64,000 nt of DNA from assembly GCA_947247005.1 (NCBI GenBank), contig OX365950.1, positions 14,520,720-14,584,719 on the forward strand, read 5' to 3'. The stretch's first letter is position 1. Each line of letters begins with the position of its first letter. The position numbers were made by a program, and so were the translations under genes. This DNA comes from Spisula solida. Taxonomy: Eukaryota; Mollusca; Bivalvia; Venerida; Mactridae. The notes beneath the pieces are model-generated. The model was not told where the DNA came from, did no database searches, and saw only the letters and a program-made list of their open reading frames with translations. Of the stretch, positions 9,801-19,423 are shown piece by piece.

Positions 9801-11889
9801 ATACTTTAACACGGAGTGCCTAAAGCTATTACCAGCATGAGTTAATAGCACTGCTGGACTGCAGATTATGACTGCGATAAAATCACCTCCCAGGATGTAC
9901 ACAACAAAACGAAATAAAATTTACATGGTATAATCCAGCATATATAACAATTCGCAAAAAAGTGTAGGAGGCATAATTTATAGAGATTGTCCTGTCCATT
10001 TGTTTGTATGTTGGTCCGTTCATCCGTCCGTTTGTTCATTCCATTGAAAATGTTAACAAAAGCTTTCAAGTTCTTGAAACTCAAATATTTTGAAATCCAT
10101 CAAGGCATTGCTTTCGAACTTGGCATACTTGTTTACCATCATTAACCCATTACATTGTAGCCATGTAAGTCTATCAAACATTTCAGCAGAATTGTGGCCC
10201 CTGATTGACTTAGCTAGTTAATATGGACAAGGTTACACTAGGGCATAAGCGTCTTGTTCAATATCAATCTCTTGTGATTTTGTATTTTCAGGATTTCTTG
10301 AACAAGGTCTCTTAGTGAGGGATGTTAAACGGCTAACAATGACATATATGAAGACTTTAATGTTTCCACTGGATATTATCAGCGTATTTCCATTTGATTT
10401 TGGATACATTGTTTATGGATTTAACGCTTCTTTCAGACTCAACAGAATTCTAAAATTCTGGCGACTTCGGGAATTTTTTCATATGGCTGAGACTCATACC
10501 AATTTTCCCAATTTAATTCGTGTGTCAAACCTTGTACTATACATCATTATCATTATTCACTGGAATGGATGTTTTTACTACGGTATAAGTGAGATGATAG
10601 GATTCGGGTCTGATGAATGGGTCTACCCAGACCCTACTAGTAGTGGCTGGGACACCTTTGAAAAGCAATACGCATTTAGTTTATACTGGTCAACTTTAAC
10701 TCTGACAACAATTGGAGATACCATGTGGCCTGTGACCCCTATTGAAACCATGTACTGTTTTACCTGTGCATTGATGGGAGTACTGATTTTCGCTACTATT
10801 TTCGGTAACGTTGGCGCCATGATCAATAACATGGATGCTGCTAGAATGGACTTTCAGAATAAAGTTGACAACGTAAAACGTTATATGGAATTACGAGGTA
10901 TCGGCATGGAGCTTCAGGGGAGAGTAATTAAGTGGTTTGACTATACATGGAACAACAAGCAATCTGTTGATGATAAGGAGTCATTACAGTTTCTGCCAGA
11001 AAAACTCAGAGCAGAAATATCAATTCATGTACATATGCATACGTTGCGTCGAGTGGCAATATTCCAGGATTGTGAACCAGGACTTCTAGTGGAACTTGTG
11101 CTCAAACTGAAACTACAAGTGTACAGTCCTGGTGATTTCATCTGTAGGAAAGGTGATATTGGTAAAGAAATGTATATTATCAAGCGTGGTAAGCTGCAAG
11201 TTGTATCTGAGGATGGTAAAACTGTGTTTGTTACTCTGTCAGATGGAGCCGTATTTGGTGAGATTAGTGTACTAAACATTGCTGGCAACAAAACTGGAAA
11301 TCGTCGCACAGCTAGTGTAAAAACTGTTGGTTTCTCAGATTTGTTTTGCTTAACAAAGAATGATCTATGGGAAGCCTTAGAGGAGTATCCAGAAGCCAAG
11401 AAAATGCTGCTTGAAAAGGGTAAACAATTACTCAGGAAAGATAAATTGCTCGATGAGGAAGCTGCCTTACGAGAGGAAAGAAAACAACAGGCAGTGGTCT
11501 CAAAGATAGAAATGATCGTCGATGCTGTAGACGATATACAGAAATGTGTTGATAAAGTGTATGAAAAACTTGAGAAACTGATACCTCCAACAAAATCTCG
11601 ATTGAATCTCACAGGTCTTACTCCAGTGGAAACATTAGAGCATGCTTCATCATCATCCAGGTTGAACAGACCGGCATCACCTATCAAAGAAGAGGAGGAA
11701 CCTGCAGACAACAAGACTGATACACCACAAAAAGTTAAAACTGTAAATGTTGAACCTAAGAAAACAGAAGATTCAAAACCTGATGATAAAGATGTCAAGC
11801 AAACATCTGAAGCAGGTAAAAAAGAAACCAAGGCATCTGAGCCTGATAAAACAGAAGCCAAGACAACCTCCGAGTCAGACAAGAAATGA
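3716..11889 (+). CDS. CNGA: Cyclic-nucleotide-gated channel, alpha-type subunit (partial, 5' end not identified)
   Basis: Tetrameric cation channel of the plasma membrane opened by cGMP or cAMP, typical of sensory cells. Coding exons seen: 3716-3840, 4777-4991, 10292-11889, joining in frame to about 645 residues plus TGA. Exon 2 gives S1-S3, with the family signature [14 protein letters not shown]. Exon 3 gives S4 to the C-terminus: S4 [17 protein letters not shown]5 [14 protein letters not shown], pore [15 protein letters not shown]6 [16 protein letters not shown], then the C-linker ([19 protein letters not shown]). The cyclic-nucleotide-binding domain has [27 protein letters not shown] and NRRTAS, which keeps the phosphate-binding Arg and the Thr favourable to cGMP. 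A putative coiled coil and a Lys/Glu/Thr-rich tail follow. The filter is GDT where most alpha subunits have GET. Alpha type is chosen over beta because of the TIG(D/E)T filter and LYN/LDYVSD motifs; orthology to a specific vertebrate paralogue is not claimed. Confidence 0.93.
3890..4030. repeat. Decayed 'TCAGGGAA' repeat fragment
   Basis: Repeated CAGGGAAAATCAGGGAATTT motifs match the interior of the complete element at 19424-19875, without that element's termini. It lies in channel intron 3841-4776. Confidence 0.5.
4335..4745. repeat. Palindrome-headed dispersed repeat, copy 1
   Basis: At 4335-4490 there is a long near-perfect palindrome centred on GCGGCCGC (4410-4417), with arms GTGATCACAGAAAA ... 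TTTTCTGTGATCAC and outer arms GATTTTGGTGT ... ACACCAAAAATC. The rest (GTAATTGGAAAAA, ACGTCAAAATGATGTTACG, CTGGAACCAGCTTC, TTTCACTGTTATTTTCACTG) recurs inverted at 29722-30112 and partly at 15095-15262. Confidence 0.75.
4777..4991 (+). CDS. CNGA: CNG channel coding exon (S1-S3)
   Basis: Acceptor CTTGTTTTTCTTTTAG ends at 4776 and donor GTGAGT starts at 4992. It encodes [10 protein letters not shown], the S1 helix with VLYNN, and the S2-S3 signature [20 protein letters not shown]. It leaves one base of a glycine codon, completed at 10292 to give [10 protein letters not shown]. Confidence 0.93.
4992..5928. other. Channel intron segment, nothing recognised
   Basis: AT-rich intron sequence between the donor at 4992 and the 21-bp array at 5929. 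I find no repeat family or exon in it. Confidence 0.4.
5929..6545. repeat. 21-bp tandem array (ATTGAATAATAGCAACATACC), about 29 copies
   Basis: The unit repeats with a few point variants (AACATACC, AGCATACC, AACATATC, AACATGCC) across about 617 bp of channel intron 4992-10291. One unit near 6401 has a short insertion. The period is a multiple of three and the unit lacks stops in several frames, so both strands show long artificial open frames. I see no sign of a real gene. Confidence 0.95.
6546..6881. repeat. Short local duplications of GGACCAGTG
   Basis: Between 6670 and 6790 the words GGTCCGAGACCAGTGA, AGGACCAGTGAAAATTCTGG, AGGACCAGTAACTG and CGGACCAGTGGCC recur. This is a small degenerate repeat; the remainder of the interval is unremarkable. 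Confidence 0.35.
6882..6955 (-). repeat. tRNA-like sequence (pseudo-tRNA or SINE head)
   Basis: On the minus strand it has an A-box-like TAGCCTAATGGTAGAG, a perfect 5-bp anticodon stem TCCGC/GCGGA with loop TTTGAGT (nominal UGA), and a perfect T arm CTGGG-TTTGATC-CCAGG. The acceptor arm does not pair and there is no long variable arm, so it is not a functional tRNA-Ser. A shortened relative without the anticodon arm is at 29436-29490. Confidence 0.6.
7603..7702 (+). repeat. tRNA-like element with A and B boxes
   Basis: A 7-bp acceptor-like stem (ATCAAAG/CTTTGAT) encloses TAGTGTAGTGGATAAACGC (A-box-like) and GTAGGTTCGATCCCAC (B-box-like). Between them is a long hairpin CCTACAACT/AGTTGTAGG in place of a normal anticodon arm. 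It ends with TTTTTT, a possible pol III stop. Likely a SINE-type or tRNA-derived repeat. Confidence 0.5.
8884..9110. repeat. Dispersed repeat fragment (CCACCTGCAAACAAAGTTTG)
   Basis: The 'ACAAAGTTTGAAGGGGGTAT' start and the 'GGTCAAGGTCACACTTAGAGG' interior are typical of molluscan dispersed repeats. No second full copy is in this window, so the boundaries are approximate. Confidence 0.4.
9960..10262 (+). repeat. Diverged relative of the ATGCCCCC dispersed repeat
   Basis: It contains GTCCGTTCATCCGTCCG near the start and GACAAGG...GGGCATAAGCGTCTTGTTC at the end. These match the order of motifs in 2772-3053 and 11999-12275, but the middle is much diverged. It lies directly upstream of the last channel exon. 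Confidence 0.55.
10292..11889 (+). CDS. CNGA: CNG channel last coding exon (S4, pore, C-linker, cyclic-nucleotide-binding domain, tail)
   Basis: Acceptor TTGTGATTTTGTATTTTCAG ends at 10291; TGA is at 11887-11889. About 530 residues, including all of the pore and ligand-binding domain, lie in this one exon. The last ~80 residues are low-complexity (Lys, Glu, Asp, Thr, Ser) without similarity. No AATAAA follows closely; a dispersed repeat begins 110 bp after the stop, so the 3' UTR either ends early or runs into that repeat. Confidence 0.95.
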
Positions 11890-11998
11890 AACTGAATGAG
11901 GCTTATATTGTAGACACAAACAACAATTTTATGTACAGCAAAGTAACATGTATTTATTATGTGTATATATTTCTGTTTGCTGTTCTTTGTAGCTTTTT

Positions 11999-12275
11999 AT
12001 GCCCCCGTATCGATAGATCGGGAGGCATAATATTATAGTAATTCACCTGTCCGTTCGTCCGTCCTGGTTAACCCAAATTGACCGTTTCTTCTAGCATTAA
12101 TATGGCTTGCTACAAAGCTTTCATACTTGCATGGATGTTGTATATGAACACTCTCCACGCGCCTGTATCACCTGACCCCATTTTGACCTTCACCTTGACC
12201 TAATTTTGGACTTAGACTTATTTATGGACAAGGCTTCCACAGGGGGCATAAGCGTTTATTGAACGCAGTCTTGTT
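11999..12275 (+). repeat. Dispersed ATGCCCCCGTATCGATAG repeat, copy 2
   Basis: Nearly identical to 2772-3053 in the same orientation, differing mainly in a shorter CCGT run and a few substitutions. It starts 110 bp past the channel stop codon, within or just after the 3' UTR. Confidence 0.8.
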
Positions 12276-12745
12276 TATATTCAAGGGTACTGTAAGCTTT
12301 AAAAGTCAACTGATTGTTTTTCAGTGAGTTGTAAACTCTTTCATGTTCCTGACAGAATGCCCGCCCACTAAAACCATGTGTTAGTTAACTGTAGGGGCGG
12401 GTAGTGTCATAGTGGTGTGATTGTAGACTCAGTAGGGTTCAGATTACTGATTCTTAGAAGTTGGAATATAACTGTTAACGTGAAATCACTGAGTACTGTA
12501 TTCTTCCAAATATTGCCTGCAATTGTATCAACCAAGTACTGTAATCAAATACCAAAGTTGTCCTTTATAAACGGCTTTAGGTATTTTCCAAGTCTCTGAT
12601 AGGCAAAACTGGAACAGTCATTTTCTTTTGTCGTATTTTCACATTTTCTCTTTTTAATCTTCTTCAGTGTTTTACCTGCATCAAATACGTCGCTGCACGC
12701 AATACTTGGCTGAATACTGCACTGTTTGTTAGTAAATGTGCAGTA

Positions 12746-13743
12746 CGAGGGTCGTTCATTTAATACCCGGACGATAGATATTGCGGGAAAACTAACAGGC
12801 TGATATTGATGAAAACTTACTGGAATACATTCACACCATTCCTGAATGCACATACGAAATTTGAACTTGTTGCGACGAAGGGTTTACATAATATTAGTGT
12901 TTTAATAAGTACATTTAACGCGAGTCGGCCCAAGTCGACGTAAATATTGTGACGTTACGCCATTTTCGCTCCTATAACGGACATTTTTTCTCTATTTGAT
13001 CATCCTTTTGGAGCCATGAAGTCACGCGAGCACACACATTTACCATTTTATGGTGTTCGGTAGTGATGTTAAATGCTGTACCCATTATAAGTTCGCATGG
13101 TTCCGTAATTACTATAGTAGTTATTCTTCAAGTTGTGTTTACCCCTCCAACAGGTGATTAATCGACGACACTTTCCTGTTTATGACGTTAGATTTGTCCG
13201 GCATTGGATCATCGCGAGGTTATCCTTGTCATTATAGAACCGTTTGTAAGCCACAATCAACTCATAAGAATATTCCCAAATGGTTTTAAGGATTGTTTAG
13301 TTTTACAGGTGTATGACTTTTAATTTTACGAAATTGTATCATAATCTGTGTTTTCGCTAACAAATTCGATTTAATTGCGATATAAACGGAAACACACCCG
13401 TTGTCACTAAACAGCGCTTCTTGCACAGTAAAGGTACAGAAATGACATCAAACGTTATATAACATAACGTAGATGTAGACATTGAAAAAAGGCAACTATA
13501 CCAAGCACCCTGTCATATCAACACTCTACATTTCATTGAAAACTTGGGCTGGGCCGGGTAGCCCTAAGTTGTGTTACTATCATAGTAACCACAGTTTGTT
13601 TTTGGTTTGATAAAATTATACCAAGTTTGGTCAAATTATCAAGTTAGTTGGTGAGTAAGTCTTATTAACAGAAAATTTATTAAAATTGCATGTTTCAGTC
13701 AAGGGCTATGGCGATCGTTCGGGTATTAAATGAACGACCCTCG
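12746..13743. mobile_element. Mariner/Tc1-style element, non-autonomous, with TA target duplication
   Basis: The left end CGAGGGTCGTTCATTTAATA and the inverted right end match over about 25 bp (TATTAAATGAACGACCCTCG). TA flanks both ends (12744-12745 and 13744-13745). At 998 bp it contains no recognisable transposase frame. Termini of the type ACGAGGG(T/C)NNTTCA and a TA duplication point to the Tc1/mariner superfamily; the family call is inference. Confidence 0.75.
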
Positions 13744-13811
13744 TAACAATGCTATTTGTATGATTATCACTGTTCACCAGTCATAGATTGTATGAAATCA
13801 ATTTTTTATAT

Positions 13812-14067
13812 ATTGTCGAGATAATTTGACACGACTCTCAACGTTCTAATAGCATTAATTTCACAGCTAATGTATTGTCTATAATTATAACCCCGGTTGT
13901 ATGTTTTCAGCAGGGAGTATCATGAAGGCCCTTGAGGTGTAATACCGACACAAATCTGAAATACTGATATTGCACGATATGCTGGCGGAAATTTATATAT
14001 TCAACGCCAGAACCTATAAATTCATGCATAAAGGTTAGGATCATGTCAAATTCTCTGTGCTGTATAA
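13812..14067 (+). repeat. Dispersed repeat (AATTTGACACGACTCTCAAC), copy 1
   Basis: Words AATTTGACACGACTCTCAAC, GGTTGTATGTTTTCA, AATACC-ACACAAATCT and CATGCATAAAGGT-AGGATC match 16880-17145 in order and orientation. A fragment of the same 3' part is at 38430-38486. Confidence 0.65.
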
Positions 14068-14075
14068 GTTAATTA

Positions 14076-14470
14076 TTAGTCCCCTACCGGTTTTTTACTG
14101 GAGGGGACTATAGGTTTGCCCTCCGTCAGTTCTGACATAACTCAAACAGTTTTCAAGCTAGGTTTATGAAACTTGGTATGTGGATAGGGGGCAATAAGGG
14201 AATTATGCACGTCTAAACATATTGTGACTCTGACAAAAATTGTGGTTGCTATGGAGGCAGAAAGAGTGAAAATATGCCCAAATCTGGATCCTGCCATAAC
14301 TCGAATAGTTTCCAAGCTAGGTTTATGAAACTTGATATGTGGATAGGGGACAATAAGGGGATTATGCACGTCTAACAATATTTTGATTCTGACAAAAAGT
14401 GTGGTTGCTATGGCAACAGAACGTTGAAAATGGCTTCGAACCAGTAGGGGACTTCTGTATTGCTTGCAAT
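14076..14470 (+). repeat. Dispersed repeat (TTAGTCCCCTACCGG), copy 1
   Basis: The start forms a hairpin (AGTCCCCTACCGG ... CTGGAGGGGACT). The body has two internal tandem segments, each containing TTTCCAAGCTAGGTTTATGA and ATGTGGATAGGGG. It ends CCAGTAGGGGACTTCTGTAT. Related copies are at 18466-18708 (+) and 24175-24413 (-). Confidence 0.7.
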
Positions 14471-14831
14471 TATTCTTAATTACTTGTTAACTAATGTTAA
14501 CCAGGTTTTCCAATGCAAAATTCTGGTACAAATGTATTCAGTTTGGTTAAATTGACAGACAGACATCAAGGTAACATTGTCCTATTGCATGTGTCTTCAA
14601 GTATAAATTGATTATTGTTTTGTTTTGCTGGTGCCTGGTTCTAAGCAGAGTTACAGCCCTTGCTTGCGTGGGTAATTATTTGCTGGTGCCTGATTCCATG
14701 CAGAGTTGCAGCCCTTGCGTAAAACCTAGTTTTTAGTATGTTTGTTATTATATTAATAATTTAAAATGATGTTTCTAATGTAAGTTGATGTTTTTCCAAA
14801 GGTCTTTTGGCATATCCCTACTGTAACTCTA

Positions 14832-15026
14832 GGTTTGCACAGGCCTTGAAAAATCCTTAAATTTGGTTTCATCCTTGAAAAGTAAAAAAATGCCAACACA
14901 AAGAGTCAAAATCGTACAATTTTACCTTAGTTAATATTGGGGAAAATGCTTTGAAAATACAAATTCTACCTTTAAAATATCTTGAAAAGTCCTTGAATTT
15001 TGGGTGTGAGAATTGTGTATGAACCA
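14832..15026. repeat. Dispersed CCTTGAAAAGTCCTTGAATT repeat, copy 2
   Basis: Shortened version of 1635-2026, with the same order of motifs and the same end GGTGTGAGAATTGTGTATGA. Confidence 0.6.
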
Positions 15027-15094
15027 TGTAACACTAGATATAAAACTTCTATACTATATGTTATCATTGAATATTTATCAGTTGTTATTTCACT

Positions 15095-15262
15095 TTTTTA
15101 GAAGCTTTAAGCTAGTTCTAGTACTGTACACAAAAAGAAATGTAATGTCAATGGCACCTGGCTTTGAAATATGCGTTATGTCATCATAACATCATAATTG
15201 TCACATCCTGACATTAAAACATCAACTTGATTTTTCCAATTAAGCCAATTACAGTACCATTA
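15095..15262. repeat. Fragment of the palindrome-headed repeat family
   Basis: AAAGAAATGTAATGTCAATG, GGCACCTGGCTTTGAAATAT and TTTTTCCAATTAAGCCAATT align with 29810-29940 in the same orientation. The palindromic head is missing. Confidence 0.6.
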
Positions 15263-15286
15263 GGGCAAAATGCTAGTTATTAAACG

Positions 15287-15754
15287 CAGGCTTTCTGTTG
15301 GGCCCTACTATTCCTACTTTTCCCTACTATTGTGATCTGAGCCCTTAACTTTGCCCTACTTTTTTCCAAAACAGCCCTATTATCCCTACTTTTTCATCTC
15401 AAAATGAAAATAAAGATTAAATTTAGTGCAAAACTGGTGCAAAATAATACTTACTTCGTCTTTTAGTTGTAATTTCAGTGGAAATATAAATCATACATTT
15501 TTTCGGGCTCACAAAGTAAAGTAAATAAATTTTATAATTATTGTGTTGCTATTTTTTCTGTCGTCCCCCTGGAATTTATGTATTTTATGTACCAAATCTT
15601 GTACATGCACCCTGGTAATATTGAACTAAAAAGGTCAAAATTTCCTTCTTTATCCCTACTTTTAGTATCAGAAATTCCTACTTTGCCCTACTTTTTAAAT
15701 AAAATATGCCCTACTTTTGCCCTACTATTGTTTGAAGAGGCAGCAAAAAGCCTG
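15287..15754. mobile_element. MITE rich in CCCTACTTTT, with 6-bp target duplication
   Basis: Imperfect terminal inverted repeats CAGGCTTTCTGTTG and CAGCAAAAAGCCTG. It is flanked on both sides by TAAACG (left TTATTAAACG, right TAAACGTTATG), consistent with a target-site duplication. The interior repeats CCCTACTTTTNCCCTACTAT at both ends. No coding capacity. Confidence 0.65.
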
Positions 15755-15973
15755 TAAACGTTATGTCAAATAAAATTTGAATGACTTTTGCAACGTCAGG
15801 CAAAACAAAGACGTGAAAAGTTGGTTTTTAAAGTCTGTAACTAAGTAATTGGATGATATGTTTTGCTCACATTTTCTGAAACGGTTAGTAAGGGTCTTGT
15901 AGAACTGCTCAAATTAATGCCACATAACCGACTAAGGGCAACATGAATATAACTAAGTCAACACCCAACAAAC

Positions 15974-16204
15974 AGGCCCCGATTTTCCGAAACATCTCAA
16001 TCTGCTAAATCTCGTCTCAAATATTGCCATGTTTCTTTTAATTAATTTCCATGGGAGATTGGATTCCAAACTTAGTAGCATCAGAAAACCTTATTCTTAG
16101 TCTATTACAGTAAAGTTAGAGAGCTTTAAATTTAACTAAAATTCTGACTCTGATTTGAGCAAAATCTCAATTTGAGATGAGATTTTTCTTGAGATCAGGG
16201 CCAG
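15974..16204. mobile_element. Putative MITE (GGCCCCGATTTTC ends)
   Basis: The left end GGCCCCGATTTTCCGAAACA and the inverted right end GGCCCTGATCTCAAGAAAAA are similar, and both are followed inward by ATCTCAA words. The boundaries are approximate and there is no clear target duplication. Confidence 0.4.
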
Positions 16205-16544
16205 GTTTGTCTCACATGATATATACTGGTAATTAGTTTCTGGAGTTGACATAATATTCCTGTCGCTCTCGGTAGCTTTGATATTTATACATTGTTACCA
16301 TGGTGAATACACTTCAATTCTATGTCAATGACTTCAATGGTTGTAACTGACGTTTCCAACTTGTAATTATACATGTACTATAGTAAATAGCTGCTCTGAT
16401 ACGAAATCAATAAAATTAATGATCTTATACTTTGGAGCGCTGGCAATGAACATATTTATAATGATACAATTAACAATAAGAACGTAATGAGGCCATTTTG
16501 TCACACTTCCCAGGGAGTATCTAGCAGGAACGTAGCTTATATAC

Positions 16545-16812
16545 CAGGGGTCCTACTATTCCGGAATAAACCGGAAATCCTGATTTGCTGCACTGGAAAG
16601 AAGGAACTTTTCTGCAGAAAATAAAAGTTATTTGATGAAAAACTAACAATTATTGACTTGAGTTATGGTCATTTGAAATTTCATATGCTGCATTATAACA
16701 TTAGAACAATGTTTGAAACAGAGTTTTAGTGTAGGAATGTGTGCTAATTGCACTAGAAACAAAATTGTGTCAGATTTTCAGGATTGGGCATTGTGCCTCA
16801 GTAGAACCCCTG
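16545..16812. mobile_element. Putative MITE (CAGGGGTCCTACT ends)
   Basis: Left end CAGGGGTCCTACT and inverted right end CAGGGGTTCTACT, with one mismatch. The interior (CTGCAGAAAA, GTTATGGTCATTT, AGAACAATGTTTGAAA) has a diverged relative without clear ends near 23228-23340. Confidence 0.5.
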
Positions 16813-16879
16813 TTATACATTCCTGTGTAAGTGACAGAACCCCACAGCAGATTATGTTTTATAGCCAATGAAACCGTGG

Positions 16880-17145
16880 TATAGTCCAGAGAATTTGACA
16901 CGACTCTCAACCTGCTATTAGCATAATTTCACAGCTGATTTATTGTTTATATTTATATCTCTGGTTGTATGTTTTCATCAGCGGTGAGTATTATGAAGAC
17001 GCACAAGGTTTAATACCAACACAAATCTAAAGGACCGATATAGCACGATTTGCTCGCGGAAATTTATAAATTCGTGGCAAGAACCTCGTAATATATTCAT
17101 GCATAAAGGTCAGGATCATGTCAAATTCTCCATGCTATAGTGTTG
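16880..17145 (+). repeat. Dispersed repeat (AATTTGACACGACTCTCAAC), copy 2
   Basis: Matches 13812-14067 in order and orientation, with moderate divergence and small indels. Confidence 0.65.
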
Positions 17146-17355
17146 GATGAAATAAATTAACAAGAAGTAACAATGTTTCTTTTTCAGCAAAGCGTGATAC
17201 ATCTTTTAAGGGTTACTGTTTAATTGTACTATATAATTTATCTGTGCCATTTAACTGTGTTCAATTGTATAACTATAAACTGTATGAAATTGTTACTCTG
17301 TAATTTTCAAACATTTTCTTGTTTTGAAAAACATTCCAACTGATATTGTATAGAT

Positions 17356-17620
17356 CAGGGCTGGTATTCACAAAGCATCTTAAGTGAAAACTTAAATATT
17401 TTGACTTAAGTCAATAATTTGTGCAGCTCATATTTCTCGCAATTTGAAAAATAATCCTTGTTTTCTTAGTGATTATAGTAGCTGTGTACCTAATACTTCA
17501 AAACTATGTAAAATATTAAGCATGTTGATTTTCTTGCTTAGATGATACACTGTAGAAAAAATTAAGATTTTAAGAAATTTCTAAGTTTTCTGCTAAGATG
17601 CTTTGTGAATACCAGCCCTG
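17356..17620. mobile_element. MITE with perfect 27-bp terminal inverted repeats
   Basis: It starts CAGGGCTGGTATTCACAAAG and ends with the exact complement, 27 bp each, with a second inner inverted pair (AAAACTTAAATATTTTGACTTAAG inside). A more diverged copy lies in CLPB intron 8 at 62767-63024. Flanking AT on both sides may be a 2-bp target duplication. Non-coding, 265 bp. Confidence 0.8.
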
Positions 17621-17639
17621 ATGTTTGTGTAGTATATAT

Positions 17640-17830
17640 TTATGTCTGCCACATAATAGATGGGGAGACATATTGATATCATGCTGGATGTCTGACTGTG
17701 GATGTCATGAAGTTGTACAAGCTTGTTCTCAGTTCAACCACTGGTACAATCTCTATTAATCTTCACACAAATGCTTTGTACCAGGAGCTCTTGGTAGGAT
17801 GTTTTTTCCTGGAGCTGTTATGGCCCCTTT
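17640..17830 (+). repeat. Dispersed repeat (GGGGAGACATATTG ... TGCTGGATGTCT), copy 1
   Basis: Starts TATGTCTGCCAC and contains GGAGACATATTGAT and GCTGGATGTCTG; related sequences are at 54850-55020 and 62577-62760. Confidence 0.55.
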
Positions 17831-18465
17831 TGGGAGACTTACGATTGTGTGTCTAAACCCCTTATAGTTGATATTATTGAAATTATTTATTTGTATTTGT
17901 TTTGTTTGATATATGGTAACTTTTTCATCAAATAAATCATTGTTCTTTCATTCAGAACCTGTGTGCAGCCGCTTCTTTCTGGGTTTTATAGAAGATAATG
18001 TTACAGTACATAAACTCAAAATAAAGTGTACACTTTTTACCCCCTTCCAATTGTAGATGAGGGGGGGGGGGGAATTGGTTAATGTACATATTTCTAAGTC
18101 ATTAGCCCTAATGGTTTCCGATCAATAACTCTGTTAATTTACTCAAGAATTGTTCATTCTAGGATCTTTAAGCTCTATATGCTTACGAAGTTTGTCATTA
18201 GAAGATGGCCCCTTGTGAGTTTGAGGTCAAAAGGTACCAAGTGATTCGGCTGATAATCAAATTTAAACAAGACATTTATAGCTTATAAACATAAATTGTT
18301 TGAAGACAGTAACATGGAAACTGTTGGATCAAATCATTGGATCGATGTTGCTCGTTAAGGGTGTTCACATAACATGTCTTGTTATCAAGCGGCGGCATAT
18401 AACAAATATCTTATTTTCAAATGATTTCATTTTGCAGGGAATTAACTCTGTTCAGGTTGAGGTTA

Positions 18466-18708
18466 TTAATCCCCTACCAGTTTTCTTGCGGAGGGGACTA
18501 TCGGTCCGTCTGTTAAGAATATGGATCCTGCCATAACTCAGTTTCCAAGCATGAAACTTGGCATTTGGATAGAGGCCAATTTGAAGATAATGCATACTCA
18601 AATATATTTTGATTCTGACAAATATTTCGGTTTCTATGGAGAATAGTGAAAATATATCAGAAAGGGTCATGGTTTCAAACCAGTAGGAGATTTTTGTATT
18701 GCTTGTAG
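18466..18708 (+). repeat. Dispersed TTAGTCCCCTACCGG repeat, copy 2
   Basis: Shorter copy of 14076-14470, with the start TTAATCCCCTACCAGTTTTC, the hairpin partner GGAGGGGACTATCGG and the end ACCAGTAGGAGATTTTTGTA. Confidence 0.65.
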
Positions 18709-18892
18709 CATCTCTTAAGTAAATACATGTTTATTTGGGATAAACATTTTTTCTCAATAACATTTCGGTTATATATGACAGCTGATTCATGTAACCAGTT
18801 TTCCTGGACTGTATCCTAACCAGTACATATTTACCCTTGCACAAGGAACCGAGAAAAATCAAAATGTCAAATTTTCATGGAAGGATATGAAG

Positions 18893-18966
18893 TGCTGCAA
18901 CTAGGAATTGAACCTGGATTGCCAAGTTACAAATCCAGCACACTAACCCCTGGAACATAGACGTGA
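18893..18966 (-). repeat. tRNA-like sequence (SINE head)
   Basis: The minus strand has an A-box-like GGGGTTAGTGTGCTGG and a B-box-like CAGGTTCAATTCCTAG, about 30 bp apart, with a possible anticodon stem. The acceptor stem is not convincing. Confidence 0.4.
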
Positions 18967-19145
18967 CTTCAGGTTTTGGTGTAAGCAGGTAGTTGTCTAA
19001 TACAACTACCTGGTGTAAGCAAGTTAAAACAAAACTTAAATCTGATCACAAATATTTATTATTATATTAAATATTGGGCAATTTAACCTTAACACAGGGC
19101 ACAATTAGAAAACAAATCACACAATCTTAAACATGGAATGATAAA

Positions 19146-19377
19146 AAGCATAAAACTCCGCCCATTGCAATGCATAAGACTCCGCCCTTGCAAAGCATAA
19201 AGCTCCGCCCCTTGCAAAGCATAAAGCTCCTCCTCTTGAAAAGCATAAAGCTCCGCCCCCTGCAAAGCAAAAAGCTCACCCCCCCCCCTTGCAAAGCATC
19301 AAACTCCGCCTATTGCAAAGCATAAAGCACCGCCCTTGCAAAGCATAAAGTCTCCCCCCCCCCTTGCAAAGCATATT
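19146..19377 (+). repeat. Short tandem array AAAGCATAAAGCTCCGCCCCTTGC, ~24-28 bp period
   Basis: About nine variable units, most with GCATAAA-CTCCGCC and TTGCAAA. Two units carry expanded C runs (CCCCCCCC), giving the length variation. Confidence 0.8.
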
Positions 19378-19423
19378 GGAACTCAGTACCCCATTTGGTG
19401 TAATGGTTGTAATTATGGACTGA

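Noticed and set aside
11025..11882. 285-codon open frame on the minus strand opposite the channel's C-terminal coding region
   Set aside because: It is antisense to a well-conserved channel exon; its Ser-rich product reflects the complementary codons and shows no domain.
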